A DNA stretch of 64,000 bases from the NCBI RefSeq assembly GCF_045866565.1, contig NZ_BAAFZV010000003.1:62001-126000 (forward strand). The letters run 5' to 3'. This document shows, in pieces, positions 17,926 to 26,329 of this stretch. Positions within the stretch are counted from its first letter, which is position 1. Each line of letters starts with the position of its first letter. Source of the DNA: Cognatilysobacter claricitrinus. Its GTDB lineage: Bacteria > Pseudomonadota > Gammaproteobacteria > Xanthomonadales > Xanthomonadaceae. A program made the translations under genes and the position numbers. The notes beneath the pieces are model-generated. The model was not told the origin of the DNA, ran no database searches, and saw nothing but the letters and a program-made list of their open reading frames with translations.

Positions 17926-18400
17926 CGACGTCGCCGGCCAAGCCATGCTCGGCATGTTCCGCCCACAACGCGGCCAGCGTGCGTCCGGTGCCCGGCACGA
18001 CCGCATCCGGCGCGATGTCCGCGAGCGGACGCAATACGAACGCATGCTTCAGCTCGGAACGGGGAATGCGCAGGTTGCCGGCGCCGTCGAGCACGCGGTC
18101 GTCGAACAGCACGATGTCGATGTCGAGCGTGCGGTTGGAAAAACGCGGGCCGCTGCGATCGCGGCCGTGCGCGTCCTCGAGCGCGTGCAGCCAGTCGTTC
18201 AGCGCCTGCGGTTCGAGGTCGCTGTCGATGATCGCCGCGGCGTTGAGGAAGGCGGGGCCGTCGAAACCCACCGCCGGCGTGCGGTACACCGGCGACACCA
18301 CGAGATTGTCGAAGCGCGCATGCAGAGCGGCGATCGCGGCGCGCATATGGCGCTCGGGCTCGACGTTGCTGCCGAGGCTCAGGTAGGCGCGTCCGCTCAT
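17912..18400 (-). CDS. folK: 2-amino-4-hydroxy-6-hydroxymethyldihydropteridine pyrophosphokinase
   Basis: Transfers pyrophosphate from ATP to hydroxymethyl-dihydropterin in folate synthesis. Family landmarks are 'AYLSLGSNVEPERHMRAA', the substrate-binding 'PVYRTPAVGFDGPAFLNAA' and the Mg/ATP motif 'RFSNRTLDIDIVLFDDRV'. 'IPRSELKHAFVLRPLADIAP' follows. Length 162 is typical. It overlaps the folB stop by 4 bases and is the last gene of tsaD-folB-folK. Confidence 0.96.
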   Translation of the reverse strand: MSGRAYLSLGSNVEPERHMRAAIAALHARFDNLVVSPVYRTPAVGFDGPAFLNAAAIIDSDLEPQALNDWLHALEDAHGRDRSGPRFSNRTLDIDIVLFDDRVLDGAGNLRIPRSELKHAFVLRPLADIAPDAVVPGTGRTLAALWAEHAEHGLAGDVVSLV

Positions 18401-18753
18401 GCTGCGCGCGAGCGTTCGATCATCACCCCGACCGCGCGCGCGCCGCGCACCGCGCCGGGCTTGCTGAGCTTCAGCCGAAGGTGCTGCACGGGGAATTCGG
18501 CCAGCACGATTTCCGCGATGCGCTCGGCCAGCGTTTCCACAAGGCCGAAACCCGACGCGGCCACGTAATCGCGGATCCGCGTGCTCACGTCCTTGTAGTT
18601 CAGCGTGTGCGCGATGTCGTCGCTCGCGGCCGGGATGCGGTTGTCGAAGGCCATTTCGAGGTCGAACACCAGCGGCTGGCGCACGCGGCGTTCCCAGTCG
18701 TAGATGCCGATCAGCGCCTCGATCTCGAGGCCTTCGATGAAGACGTGGTCCAT
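18397..18753 (-). CDS. folB: Dihydroneopterin aldolase
   Basis: Converts dihydroneopterin to hydroxymethyl-dihydropterin plus glycolaldehyde, the step before FolK. It begins 'DHVFIEGLEIEALIGIYDWE', the standard FolB N-terminus with the substrate-facing Glu, and has 'TLNYKDVSTRIRDYV' and 'LVETLAERIA'. The ATG at 18753 gives 118 residues, the family size; the frame is open further upstream but that extension is not protein-like. Start of folK overlaps its stop. Confidence 0.95.
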   Translation of the reverse strand: MDHVFIEGLEIEALIGIYDWERRVRQPLVFDLEMAFDNRIPAASDDIAHTLNYKDVSTRIRDYVAASGFGLVETLAERIAEIVLAEFPVQHLRLKLSKPGAVRGARAVGVMIERSRAA

Positions 18754-18807
18754 GGCGGCGTCCGGATGCGGTGCGGCGATGCTACGGAGGCGCCGCGCGA
18801 TGTGCAC

Positions 18808-19863
18808 TCATGCCGGCGCGATCTCGACCGCCGGCAGCGTCGACATGTCCCAGCGCGGCGTCACGTGCACGCCGAGGTCCGCGTGCTGGCCGGCCTGCAG
18901 GCGCAGCGCGCCGGCGAACGCGATCATCGCGCCGTTGTCGGTGCACAGCACCGGCGGTGGGAAGCCGACCACGGCGTCGCGCTTGGCCGCGAGTTCCTGC
19001 AGCTTCGCGCGCAGGCGGCGATTGGCGCCCACGCCGCCCGACACGACGAGCCGCCGGAAGCCGGTTTCATCGAGCGCGAGTGCGCATTTGATGGCGAGCG
19101 TGTCGACCACGGCGTCCTCGAACGCACGGGCGATGTCGGCGCGGGTGGCGTCGCTCTGGTCGGAGTCGCGCCAGGCGAGCAGCACCTGCGTCTTCAGGCC
19201 GCTGAAACTGAAGTCGAGGCCGGGGCGGTCGGTCATCGGCCGGGAGAACTTGAACGCGCCGGGCCGGCCGTTTTCCGCGATCGCCGCCAACTGCGGGCCG
19301 CCGGGATAGGGCAGGCCCATGAGCTTGGCGGTCTTGTCGAAGGCCTCGCCGGCGGCGTCGTCCAGCGTCTCGCCGAGCAGGCGGTAGCGGCCGACCGCAT
19401 CGACGCCGACCAGCTGCGTGTGACCGCCCGACACCAGCAGCGCGACAAACGGTTCGGGCGCGAGGCCCGCGTGCAGCGCAGTGCGCTGGTCGGCGTCGTC
19501 CATCAGCGGCGCCAGCAGGTGGCCTTCCATGTGGTGGACGGCGACGGCCGGCACGTCGAGCGACCACGCCAGCGCGCGCGCCACGCCAGCACCCACCAGC
19601 AGCGCGCCGACCAGCCCCGGGCCCGCGGTGTAGGCGATGCCGTCCAGGTCGGTGGTGGCGATGCCGGCCTCGGCCAGCGTCTGCCGGATCAGCGGCAGCG
19701 TCTTGCGAACGTGGTCGCGGCTGGCGAGTTCGGGCACGACGCCGCCATACTGCGCGTGCAGCGCGATCTGGCTGTAGACCGCGTGGGCGAGCAGGCCGTC
19801 GGCGGTGTCGTAGACGGCGATACCGGTCTCGTCGCAGCTGGTCTCGATTCCGAGTACTTTCAA
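18808..19863 (-). CDS. tsaD: tRNA N6-adenosine threonylcarbamoyltransferase TsaD
   Basis: Transfers threonylcarbamoyl to A37 of ANN-decoding tRNAs in the TsaBDE complex. ASKHA-fold ATPase with metal-binding H111 and H115 in 'HHMEGHLLAPL', the N-terminal 'LGIETSCDETGIAVYD', 'YTAGPGLVGALLVG' and 'FDKTAKLMGLPYPGGP'. Length 351 is typical. Divergent from rpsU, an arrangement widespread in gammaproteobacteria. Confidence 0.97.
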   Translation of the reverse strand: MKVLGIETSCDETGIAVYDTADGLLAHAVYSQIALHAQYGGVVPELASRDHVRKTLPLIRQTLAEAGIATTDLDGIAYTAGPGLVGALLVGAGVARALAWSLDVPAVAVHHMEGHLLAPLMDDADQRTALHAGLAPEPFVALLVSGGHTQLVGVDAVGRYRLLGETLDDAAGEAFDKTAKLMGLPYPGGPQLAAIAENGRPGAFKFSRPMTDRPGLDFSFSGLKTQVLLAWRDSDQSDATRADIARAFEDAVVDTLAIKCALALDETGFRRLVVSGGVGANRRLRAKLQELAAKRDAVVGFPPPVLCTDNGAMIAFAGALRLQAGQHADLGVHVTPRWDMSTLPAVEIAPA

Positions 19864-19936
19864 GGACTTGGCCTCGTTTCGGCGGTCCTGCCGTGGCCTG
19901 CGGCGGGCGGCATGACGAAAAAGTGAGAGCGGCGGC

Positions 19937-19966
19937 TTGCGGCGCCGCGGGGCAGGCCGATATCAT
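19937..19966 (+). promoter_or_regulatory. Candidate sigma-70 promoter of rpsU
   Basis: TTGCGG at 19937-19942 and TATCAT at 19961-19966 are separated by 18 bases and stand out in otherwise GC-rich DNA. They precede the rpsU ATG by about 50 bases. Assignment is by eye. Confidence 0.5.
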
Positions 19967-19974
19967 AGGCGGCT

Positions 19975-19995
19975 CGCCAGCCTCGTGAGCTGGCG
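19975..19995 (+). promoter_or_regulatory. Hairpin in the rpsU leader
   Basis: The inverted repeat cgccag...ctggcg lies between the putative promoter and the rpsU start codon and would form a hairpin in the 5' leader. It could be an autoregulatory or stability element; there is no direct evidence for this. Confidence 0.35.
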
Positions 19996-20016
19996 GTCCT
20001 AATCACCGAGATTCCT

Positions 20017-20232
20017 ATGCCGAGCGTCAAAGTCCGCGAAAACGAGCCTTTCGAGTTTGCCCTGCGCCGTTTCAAGCGCACCTGCGAGAAGGCTGGCGTG
20101 CTCGCCGAGACCCGCAAGCGCGAGTTCTACGAGAAGCCGACGCAGGAGCGCAAGCGCAAGGCCGCTGCGGCCGTTAAGCGTCAGGCGCGCCGTTCGTCGC
20201 GCGACGTGACCAAGCGCCAGCGCATGTACTGA
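20017..20232 (+). CDS. rpsU: 30S ribosomal protein bS21
   Basis: Small basic ribosomal protein needed for initiation on the 30S subunit. The 71-residue sequence is fully typical (MPSVKVRENEPFEFALRRFK at the start, Arg/Lys-rich tail). Divergent from tsaD and followed by a strong intrinsic terminator, so it appears monocistronic here rather than leading into dnaG-rpoD. Confidence 0.98.
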   Translation: MPSVKVRENEPFEFALRRFKRTCEKAGVLAETRKREFYEKPTQERKRKAAAAVKRQARRSSRDVTKRQRMY

Positions 20233-20264
20233 TCCGCGACGCCGGTTCGCCGGCGCGCGTTGAT

Positions 20265-20307
20265 GCAGAACGAAAGCCGACCACGCCCTGCGTGGCCGGC
20301 TTTTCTG
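20265..20307 (+). terminator. Rho-independent terminator of rpsU
   Basis: Long hairpin (gcagaa..aaagccg.ccacgc-cct-gcgtgg.ccggctttt.ctgc) starts about 33 bases after the rpsU stop, with T residues on the descending arm. Confidence 0.85.
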
Positions 20308-20426
20308 CGTTCGGACACCGTGAGGTTGCGGTAACGACGCCGGGTCGGGTCATCCGCCGGCTCGGACGTCCCGGCGCGCGCTCGACGTGCGGCCTTGCGT
20401 CCCGTTCGGTCTCGCGAAACCGATCA

Positions 20427-21335
20427 TCAGAACGGCCGTACCCACTGCAGCGTGCCCTGCCGGTAGCCATAGCCGGTGCCCGCGACGCCCGGGGTATCGC
20501 TGTACGAAAACGTCGCGCGCAGGTAGCTGCGGCCGGGCCGGATCGGGCTGGTCAGGGTCGCCTGTGAGAGCCGCGACGGTCGCCAGTCGGCGCCGGTCTG
20601 GCGCTGGCGGCCCCAGCCGGCGACCAGGCTGCCCACCCAGCCGCCGCTCAGGCGGTGGCGCAGCTGCAGCGCCGGAATTAGTTCGATGTAGTCGCCCGGC
20701 GCGAAGTAGTCGCCCGCATGCGGCGAGCTGTCGTGGAACGCACGCAGGCGCAGCTGGCCCGACAGCCCGATCCGCTCCGACAGCGTCTGCACGTAGTTCG
20801 CGCGCAGGTGCGTACGCAGGTTGCCGTCGTCGAAATCCTGCACGCCGCCGAGCAGGGTGACCTGATGGTGGTCACCCTCGCCGACCGGGAGGTCGATCGC
20901 GGCGCCGGCGAAGGTCACCGTCTGGCCCGTCGCCACGCCGTTGCGCGTCTCGAGCACATCGCGTTCGACGAAGAACTCGCTGCGATGGCGGCCCGGGCGC
21001 ACGAAGCTCGTCGAGCCCAGCAATCGGTCGCCGTCGGTGCCGACGCGTCCGCTCCACTCCCAGGTTGTCGACGTTCCGGCGAAGCGCAGGAACGCGCGGT
21101 CGAACTGGTGCGCCGGGCCGCCGAGCGGCGAGATGCGCGCGCGTTCGAGTTCGATGCCGCGGTAGTGCTGCGCATCGACGAACGCCCAGTCCGCGGTGAC
21201 GCCGATACGCGTGACTTCGGTGTTGTCGGCGTCGTTCGACAGGAACAGGTCGACGCCGGCGGCGGGCCGCGGATCCGCGTCCTGCGCGAAAGCCGCGGCG
21301 GCAACGAGCGCGAGCAGCGCGCATGCGGCGCGCAT
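20427..21335 (-). CDS. Outer-membrane beta-barrel protein, YaiO-like
   Basis: Predicted outer-membrane barrel of 302 residues. Starting at the ATG at 21335 gives a clean signal peptide (MRAACALLALVAAAAFAQ) and a TGATG junction with the upstream glycosyltransferase stop. The mature part consists of alternating amphipathic strands ('GVTADWAFVDAQHYRGIELE', 'LRLRAFHDSS', 'TFSYSDTPGVAGTGYGYRQG') and ends in Phe, the usual barrel C-terminal signal. The coupling to a PgaC-like polysaccharide synthase suggests it helps export or anchor that polymer. The YaiO name is a resemblance only. Confidence 0.75.
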   Translation of the reverse strand: MRAACALLALVAAAAFAQDADPRPAAGVDLFLSNDADNTEVTRIGVTADWAFVDAQHYRGIELERARISPLGGPAHQFDRAFLRFAGTSTTWEWSGRVGTDGDRLLGSTSFVRPGRHRSEFFVERDVLETRNGVATGQTVTFAGAAIDLPVGEGDHHQVTLLGGVQDFDDGNLRTHLRANYVQTLSERIGLSGQLRLRAFHDSSPHAGDYFAPGDYIELIPALQLRHRLSGGWVGSLVAGWGRQRQTGADWRPSRLSQATLTSPIRPGRSYLRATFSYSDTPGVAGTGYGYRQGTLQWVRPF

Positions 21336-22765
21336 CACTTGGTTCCCCATCGCTTGTGCACGCCGAAGACTTCCTTGATGTAGCCGAGCACGCATACCGG
21401 TTGCAGCAGCATCGAATAGATCAGCATGTAGAAGAGGAAGCCGAAGATGTTGCGGCGGACGCGAAGTTCCTGTCGACGGAACATGCGCCGCTGGACGCGG
21501 AAGATGATCGCGTTCCAGACCAGCGCGAGCGGAAGCACCGCCAGCGTCATCGGGCCGGCGATGTAGTACCAGTGCAGGAAGATCGCCGCGAACACGCCTG
21601 GAATGAAGATCAGCGAGTAGACGAGGTCGAGCGGCAGGAAGAATGCGTTCCACCAGATGAAGAGCGTGGTCATCCGCGCCTTGAACAGCATCGACGGATG
21701 CGCCTTGAACGCTTCGAGCATGCCGCGTGACCAGCGTTGGCGTTGCCGCGCGAACACGCGCAGCTTTTCCGGTACGCGGGTGAACAGCACCGCGTCCTCG
21801 CAATAACCGATGCGCCAGCCGCGCTTGAGCATCGCCCACGACAGCACGATGTCCTCGCCGACACTTTCGGGCCAACCATCGATCTCGCGCAGCGCTTCGC
21901 GTTCGTAAAGGGAGAACGCGCCCTGCGCGACCAGCGTGCCGTGGTACATGCTCTGCATGCGCTTTACCGCGGCGATGCCGTGGAAGTAATCCCACTCCTG
22001 CGCGCGGGCGATCCACGTATCGCGCGAGTTGCGCACCAGCACCGCACCGGCCACCGCACGCGTGCCGGCGGGGTCCCCGAGGTAGCGTTCGACGATGTGC
22101 CGCAGCGCGCCGCCGTAGAGATAGGAATCGCCGTCGATGGTGACGACGAGTTCGTGCCGCGCGATTGCGAGCCCGCGATTGAGAGCGGCCGCCTTGCCCT
22201 CGTTGCGTTCGGCAAGGACGACGTGGACGTCGAAACGTTCGGGCAGGAGGTCGGGCTGCGCTGCGGTGGCTTTCGCGATCGCGACGGTCTCGTCCGTCGA
22301 CCCGTCGTCGATGACGAGTATTTCGAGCGCGCCCGGATAGTCCTGCGCGCCGATGCTGCGCAGCGTGTCGGCGATGTTCTCCGCTTCGTTGTAGCAGGCG
22401 ATCAGGATCGTCAGTGGCGGATAGCGGGACGCGTCGCGAAGCGCGGGCCGGCGGTCCAGCGAGATCGTCGCCAGCAGGAAGGCCTGCATGAAACCGGGGA
22501 CGTAGGCGATGAACGTGATCGCGCCGATCGCGGCGGGCGCGCCGACGATGCCGGCGAGGCCATTGACCCAGGGCACCGACAGCCAGACGCTGAGCGCGGT
22601 CCAGATGATCGCGAACAGCAGGGAGAGCGTGTACTTGGCGGGGACCGGGATATAGGGCGCACGGCTCCGCGGCCCTCGCGGGCCCGGTAGCAGCGGATAG
22701 CGCTCGCGCACTGCCGGTGTCGGCTGCGATTCGGGCAGCTCGGCGCCGTACGCCAGAAGATTCAT
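21335..22765 (-). CDS. Processive glycosyltransferase family 2, PgaC/BcsA-like polysaccharide synthase
   Basis: Inner-membrane synthase of a beta-linked exopolysaccharide. The 476-residue protein has two N-terminal membrane helices (about 47-105), a cytoplasmic GT-A domain with 'ILIACYNEAENIADTL', 'LVIDDGSTDETV', 'VTIDGDSYLYGG', 'ESVGEDIVLSW' and the processivity signature 'RQRQRWSRGM', then three or more C-terminal helices. The D-DxD-ED-QxxRW set is intact, so an active polymerase is expected. A poly-N-acetylglucosamine-type product is likely but not certain. No PgaA/PgaB homologue lies next to it; the only partner is the coupled barrel. Confidence 0.9.
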   Translation of the reverse strand: MNLLAYGAELPESQPTPAVRERYPLLPGPRGPRSRAPYIPVPAKYTLSLLFAIIWTALSVWLSVPWVNGLAGIVGAPAAIGAITFIAYVPGFMQAFLLATISLDRRPALRDASRYPPLTILIACYNEAENIADTLRSIGAQDYPGALEILVIDDGSTDETVAIAKATAAQPDLLPERFDVHVVLAERNEGKAAALNRGLAIARHELVVTIDGDSYLYGGALRHIVERYLGDPAGTRAVAGAVLVRNSRDTWIARAQEWDYFHGIAAVKRMQSMYHGTLVAQGAFSLYEREALREIDGWPESVGEDIVLSWAMLKRGWRIGYCEDAVLFTRVPEKLRVFARQRQRWSRGMLEAFKAHPSMLFKARMTTLFIWWNAFFLPLDLVYSLIFIPGVFAAIFLHWYYIAGPMTLAVLPLALVWNAIIFRVQRRMFRRQELRVRRNIFGFLFYMLIYSMLLQPVCVLGYIKEVFGVHKRWGTK

Positions 22766-22951
22766 GGACGGTCCGCGGTCCGGATGAGCAGGTCCCCTTG
22801 TCCTGCACGACCCGTTCCAAGGGCCCTCGCATCCGTGCGGGGCTCGGCCGCGCTTCAGCGCGAGCCAGGTGATGGCCCGGTGAAGATTAGCAGAGCGGTC
22901 TCATCCGGCCGTGTAGGCGTCAGCCCAGCGTGCGCCCCGACTATCCGGCGT

Positions 22952-23512
22952 CTATCGCCTGTGCGACGCCGGCACGTCCGCCGCGGATTTCACGCCCGGC
23001 CCCGACTTGCCGGCGGAGGGCGCTTCAACGGGCCGTCGTGGGAAATCGGGCGCGAGTTCGGCGTCGACGCGGATCGGGCGCGCCCAGCGGTCGTAGGTGG
23101 CGACGATGTCGCGCTTGAGCGCGTGGAACCCGGGCGAGCCCGGTACGACGCCGACGTCGCCCGACACCGTGTCCCACGCGGGCGCCGGGTCCTTCGCCCG
23201 ACGATCGGCGACGCTGCGACAGGGCTGGCCGGCCTGCTGAGCGAGGCTACACGCGTAATAGACGTCGCCGGGTGTCCAGCCCGGACGCGCCAGCAGCTCC
23301 TGCACGAGTTCGCGCGGCGCGCGGTGGTAGCGCGTCATCTCGTCGACGAACGCATCGCGATAGGTGGCGGCGTAGGCGTCGATGTCGGCGAGGCGCGCAT
23401 CGACCCACGCGTCGCCGGTATGGCGCGCGGGCGCGGCTGCAGCCTGGCCGAACGCAGTGCCAGGAATGGCGACGCAGGCGATCAACAGGGCGGCAATGCG
23501 AAGGCGGGTCAT
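22952..23512 (-). CDS. Secreted protein of unknown function
   Basis: 186-residue predicted periplasmic protein. The ATG at 23512 begins a signal peptide (MTRLRIAALLIACVAIPGTA). The mature part has an acidic/aromatic helix 'DARLADIDAYAATYRDAFVDEM', two Cys separated by 11 residues ('YYACSLAQQAGQPCRS') that could form a disulfide, and a Pro-rich C-terminal tail. I do not recognise the family. It is upstream of the polysaccharide-synthase gene on the same strand but 186 bases away. Confidence 0.7.
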   Translation of the reverse strand: MTRLRIAALLIACVAIPGTAFGQAAAAPARHTGDAWVDARLADIDAYAATYRDAFVDEMTRYHRAPRELVQELLARPGWTPGDVYYACSLAQQAGQPCRSVADRRAKDPAPAWDTVSGDVGVVPGSPGFHALKRDIVATYDRWARPIRVDAELAPDFPRRPVEAPSAGKSGPGVKSAADVPASHRR

Positions 23513-23578
23513 GGGCGTCGCTCGGCTCGTGCGGCGCCGATCATGCGCGCGGTAGCGGCGTCCCGCCAGCGCCACGCG

Positions 23579-23607
23579 AAAAAGCCACGGCCGGGCGGCC
23601 GTGGCTT
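23579..23607 (-). terminator. Terminator after the Tyr/Asn-rich protein gene
   Basis: Hairpin aaagccacggcc-gggc-ggccgtggctt about 22 bases beyond the stop codon; on the minus strand the stem is followed by tttttc. Confidence 0.8.
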
Positions 23608-23629
23608 CGACGCGAACGAGTTGCTGAGG

Positions 23630-24091
23630 TTAGCGACCGTAATAGCCGTGCTGGTCGTAGCGCGGGTCGTAGTACTCGGCCTTGCACTTGCCGTTCTTGT
23701 TGCACTTCACGCGCTGCGCCTGTTGCGTCTGGCGGTAGTAGCCCGTCGCGCGGCCGTAGGGCGGGGCGGTGCGGTACGACGTGCCGTTGTAGTACGCGTT
23801 GTTGTAGCCAGTGCTGTTGTAGCCGGTGTTGTAACCGTTGTAGCCGTTGTCGACGACGCGGTAGTAGACCGGACGTCCGTAGGCATCCTGGCGCACGATC
23901 AGCCGATCCTGCGGGCCATAGTTGCCGCCGCTGTAGTACGGCTGGCCACCGCGGAACGCAACGTCCGCGATGTTGACGATCATCTGCGTGAGTTGATCCA
24001 TCGACTGCGCCTTGGCCGGGGCGGGCGCGAGCGATGCGACGCCGAGCGTCGCGGCGAGGACGGCAGGTGCGACCCAGCGGGTAAGAGCCAT
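23630..24091 (-). CDS. Secreted Tyr/Asn/Gly-rich low-complexity protein
   Basis: 153-residue predicted secreted protein of unknown function. The ATG at 24091 has GGAGG 5 bases upstream and starts a signal peptide ending near 'APAKAQ'. The centre (residues about 80-115) is a run of NGYN/TGYN/YNN repeats rich in Tyr, Asn and Gly. The C-terminus has two Cys ('VKCNKNGKCKAEYYDP') that could pair. It resembles low-complexity envelope proteins. Its own terminator makes it a single-gene unit. Confidence 0.75.
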   Translation of the reverse strand: MALTRWVAPAVLAATLGVASLAPAPAKAQSMDQLTQMIVNIADVAFRGGQPYYSGGNYGPQDRLIVRQDAYGRPVYYRVVDNGYNGYNTGYNSTGYNNAYYNGTSYRTAPPYGRATGYYRQTQQAQRVKCNKNGKCKAEYYDPRYDQHGYYGR

Positions 24092-24194
24092 GGAAACCTC
24101 CATTCGCCCCGCACCGTGCGGGACATGGGTCGACCATGCACCGTGCGAAGTGAATCCCTATTTAATTTCGGCCCGCAGCCGTGATCGGCTCAGC

Positions 24195-24920
24195 TCACGT
24201 TCGCTTTGCGGTCATCCCGCGTTCGATCTCGTCGAGAACGTCGAACAGCCCGCTCGCATCGTCGAGCGTGCGCACGCGCGACGCGTCGGCGATCGGCGCT
24301 TCGCGTTCGTGCACCCAGGTGAGGTGATACGGAACGTGCACGCCATGTCCGCCGAGTTCGACCACGGGCGCGATGTCCGACCGCATCGCATTGCCCACCA
24401 TCACGAAGTCGCGCGCGTCGATGCCGAACTCCTGCAGCAAACGCGCGTAGGTGCCGACGTCCTTCTCGCTGACGATCTCGATGCGGTGGAACAGGTCGGC
24501 AAGGCCGGAGTCGCGCACCTTCGCTTCCTGATGGAACAGGTCGCCCTTGGTGATTAGCACCACCGGCCAGCGCGCGGCGACGCGTTCGACTGCGTCGCGG
24601 ATGCCGGGCAGCAGCTCGACCGGATGCCGAAGCATCGACTGCGCCAGCTGCACGATCCGGTGGATGTCCGACGCGGCGATGCGTGCGTCGGTGATCTCGA
24701 TGGCGGTCTCGATCATCGACAGGGCCATGCCTTTCACGCCGTAACCGAATACCGCGATGTTGCGTTTCTCCACCGCGTACAGGCGTTCGTGCAGCGCGTC
24801 GCCACGCAGTTCGACATACGGCGCGACGATCGATTCGAACGTCGCCTGCGCCTGCGCGAAATAGTCTTCGCTTCGCCACAGCGTGTCGTCGCCGTCGAAG
24901 CCGATCATCTTCAGTGCCAT
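24195..24920 (-). CDS. HAD-family hydrolase
   Basis: Probable cytoplasmic phosphatase of the haloacid dehalogenase superfamily, subclass I with an alpha-helical cap. Motif I is 'GFDGDDTLW' (nucleophile D8 or D9 with the general acid two residues on), motif II 'PVVLITKGD' has Thr, motif III Lys is in 'SEKDVGTYARLL', and motif IV is 'DFVMVGNAMRSDIAPVVELG'. The 241-residue length fits. The substrate cannot be predicted. The frame is open upstream to 25007, but the ATG at 24920 begins the conserved motif. Confidence 0.88.
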   Translation of the reverse strand: MALKMIGFDGDDTLWRSEDYFAQAQATFESIVAPYVELRGDALHERLYAVEKRNIAVFGYGVKGMALSMIETAIEITDARIAASDIHRIVQLAQSMLRHPVELLPGIRDAVERVAARWPVVLITKGDLFHQEAKVRDSGLADLFHRIEIVSEKDVGTYARLLQEFGIDARDFVMVGNAMRSDIAPVVELGGHGVHVPYHLTWVHEREAPIADASRVRTLDDASGLFDVLDEIERGMTAKRT

Positions 24921-25020
24921 GCGCGGATTATCGCAGACAGCCCTCACGCCTCGTGTACCGGCCGCGCGCCACGCTGCCGCGATCCGGCACGTCCGCAACG
25001 CGTGCATACGAGGAGTCGCG

Positions 25021-25521
25021 ATGAAGACCCGGCACGTCTACAGCACCACCGACCTCGACATGACCCGCGCGGCGATGAATGCCGCGCGCGGCGCCGGCAT
25101 CGGCGAGGAATGCCTGATGCTGGTCGCGCGCTCGGACATCGAGCTCGACGCGATATCGAACGACCACAAGGAAGCCGACAGCGACGCCATCCCCGGCGCG
25201 ATCAAGGGCATGGTCGCGGGCGGCGCGACGGGCCTGCTGCTCGGGCTGGCCGCGATGGTGTTTCCGCCGGTCGGCATCACGCTGGCGGGCGCGGGCATCG
25301 CCGCGTTGGCCGGCGCCGGCATCGGCGGTTTCTCGTCGGCGCTGTTCGGCTCGGGCCTGCCGGATCCGGTGCGCCAGAAATTCCATGACGAGATCGCCGC
25401 CGGCCGCATCCTGCTGGTGACCGACAGCGACCTGGCGACCCACAACCTCGCGCGTCCTGCCATCGAAGCCACCGGAGCGACGCTGCTGCCGTTCGAGCAG
25501 TCGACCAGCACACTGCGCTGA
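25021..25521 (+). CDS. Glycine-rich membrane protein, DUF1269-like
   Basis: 166-residue protein with an alpha/beta N-terminal domain ('MKTRHVYSTTDLDMTRAAM', 'CLMLVARSDIELD'), a central hydrophobic Gly/Ala region of about 45 residues (two helices, around 60-105), and a C-terminal soluble part. This is the architecture of DUF1269-type proteins with a glycine-zipper hairpin in the membrane. Function unknown; relatives are often stress related. A GAGG lies a few bases before the ATG. Confidence 0.75.
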   Translation: MKTRHVYSTTDLDMTRAAMNAARGAGIGEECLMLVARSDIELDAISNDHKEADSDAIPGAIKGMVAGGATGLLLGLAAMVFPPVGITLAGAGIAALAGAGIGGFSSALFGSGLPDPVRQKFHDEIAAGRILLVTDSDLATHNLARPAIEATGATLLPFEQSTSTLR

Positions 25522-25623
25522 TCAGCCGCTGCAGGCGCGCAGTGCGAGGTTGACCAGGATGGTCAGCACGACGGAGATGATCAGGCTCGGCAGGCAACCG
25601 GTGAAACGGACGCGGTCGGGCAT
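25522..25623 (-). CDS. Single-span membrane micropeptide
   Basis: 33-residue predicted protein: a short polar N-terminus, one hydrophobic helix ('SLIISVVLTILVNLALRA') and a C-terminal Cys-Ser-Gly. The codons have strong G/C at position three and the reading frame ends immediately after the neighbouring gene stop, tail-to-tail. No strong ribosome site is visible. Function unknown and possibly not expressed. Confidence 0.4.
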   Translation of the reverse strand: MPDRVRFTGCLPSLIISVVLTILVNLALRACSG

Positions 25624-25668
25624 GCGCACGTCTGGAAACGAAGGGCCGACGATGGTCGGCGTGGCGCG

Positions 25669-26274
25669 GTGAATGCGTCGTCGCCCCGACGTCGCGGTCG
25701 TACGCTGCCGCGCGCGTTCTATCGGCGCGATCCGCGCGTCGTCGCGGTCGAACTGCTCAACAAGGTGCTGGTGCGCGATGACGGCCGCCGCGGTCGGATC
25801 GTCGAAACCGAAGCCTATTGCGGCGCCGAAGACCCGGCCGCGCACAGCTATCGCGGGCCGACGCCGCGCACCGCGACGATGTTCGGCCCACCCGGGCATC
25901 TCTATGTCTATTTCACCTACGGCATGCACTGGTGTTGCAACCCGGTCTGCGGCGAGGTCGGCGACGGCGTGGCGGTGTTATTGCGCGCACTCGAGCCACT
26001 CGAGGGCCTGCCGCTGATGCGCGCGGCGCGACCGGGCGCGAAGCGCGACCTCGATCTCTGCCGCGGCCCCGCGCGGCTCTGCGCCGCGTTCGGCATCACC
26101 GGCGCGCAGGACGGCGCGAACCTCGTCACCGGCGTCGGCGGGCTGAGAATTGTGGACGACGGCACACCACCACCCGAACGCCCCGTAAGCGGCCGCCGCA
26201 TCGGCATCCGTTACGCGGTCGATGCACAGTGGCGGTGGTACGTTCCTTGCAGTCCGTTTGTCTCGAAAGCCTGA
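25669..26274 (+). CDS. mpg: DNA-3-methyladenine glycosylase (AAG/MPG type)
   Basis: Base-excision repair enzyme that removes 3-methyladenine, hypoxanthine and other damaged purines. Family landmarks: 'LLNKVLVRDDG', catalytic Glu in 'IVETEAYCGAEDPAAHSYRG', 'GHLYVYFTYGMHWCCN' (the DNA-intercalating Tyr region) and 'LCRGPARLCAAFGIT'. The 201-residue length is typical. GTG start at 25669. Not linked to the Ada-like or AidB-like genes. Confidence 0.94.
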   Translation: MNASSPRRRGRTLPRAFYRRDPRVVAVELLNKVLVRDDGRRGRIVETEAYCGAEDPAAHSYRGPTPRTATMFGPPGHLYVYFTYGMHWCCNPVCGEVGDGVAVLLRALEPLEGLPLMRAARPGAKRDLDLCRGPARLCAAFGITGAQDGANLVTGVGGLRIVDDGTPPPERPVSGRRIGIRYAVDAQWRWYVPCSPFVSKA

Positions 26275-26329
26275 CACCCGTCACGACCCGCCGTTCAAGC
26301 AAAGCGCGCGCCGGGCCGTTATGACGGTA

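Noticed and set aside
20427..22832. Possible 801-residue fusion protein upstream of the barrel gene
   Set aside because: The first 500 codons are only an out-of-frame reading of the glycosyltransferase gene; the true barrel start is near 21335 with a signal peptide.
22766..22951. Possible c-di-GMP or other riboswitch in the leader of the polysaccharide synthase
   Set aside because: Several short inverted repeats are present but I could not find the conserved core of GEMM or any other riboswitch.
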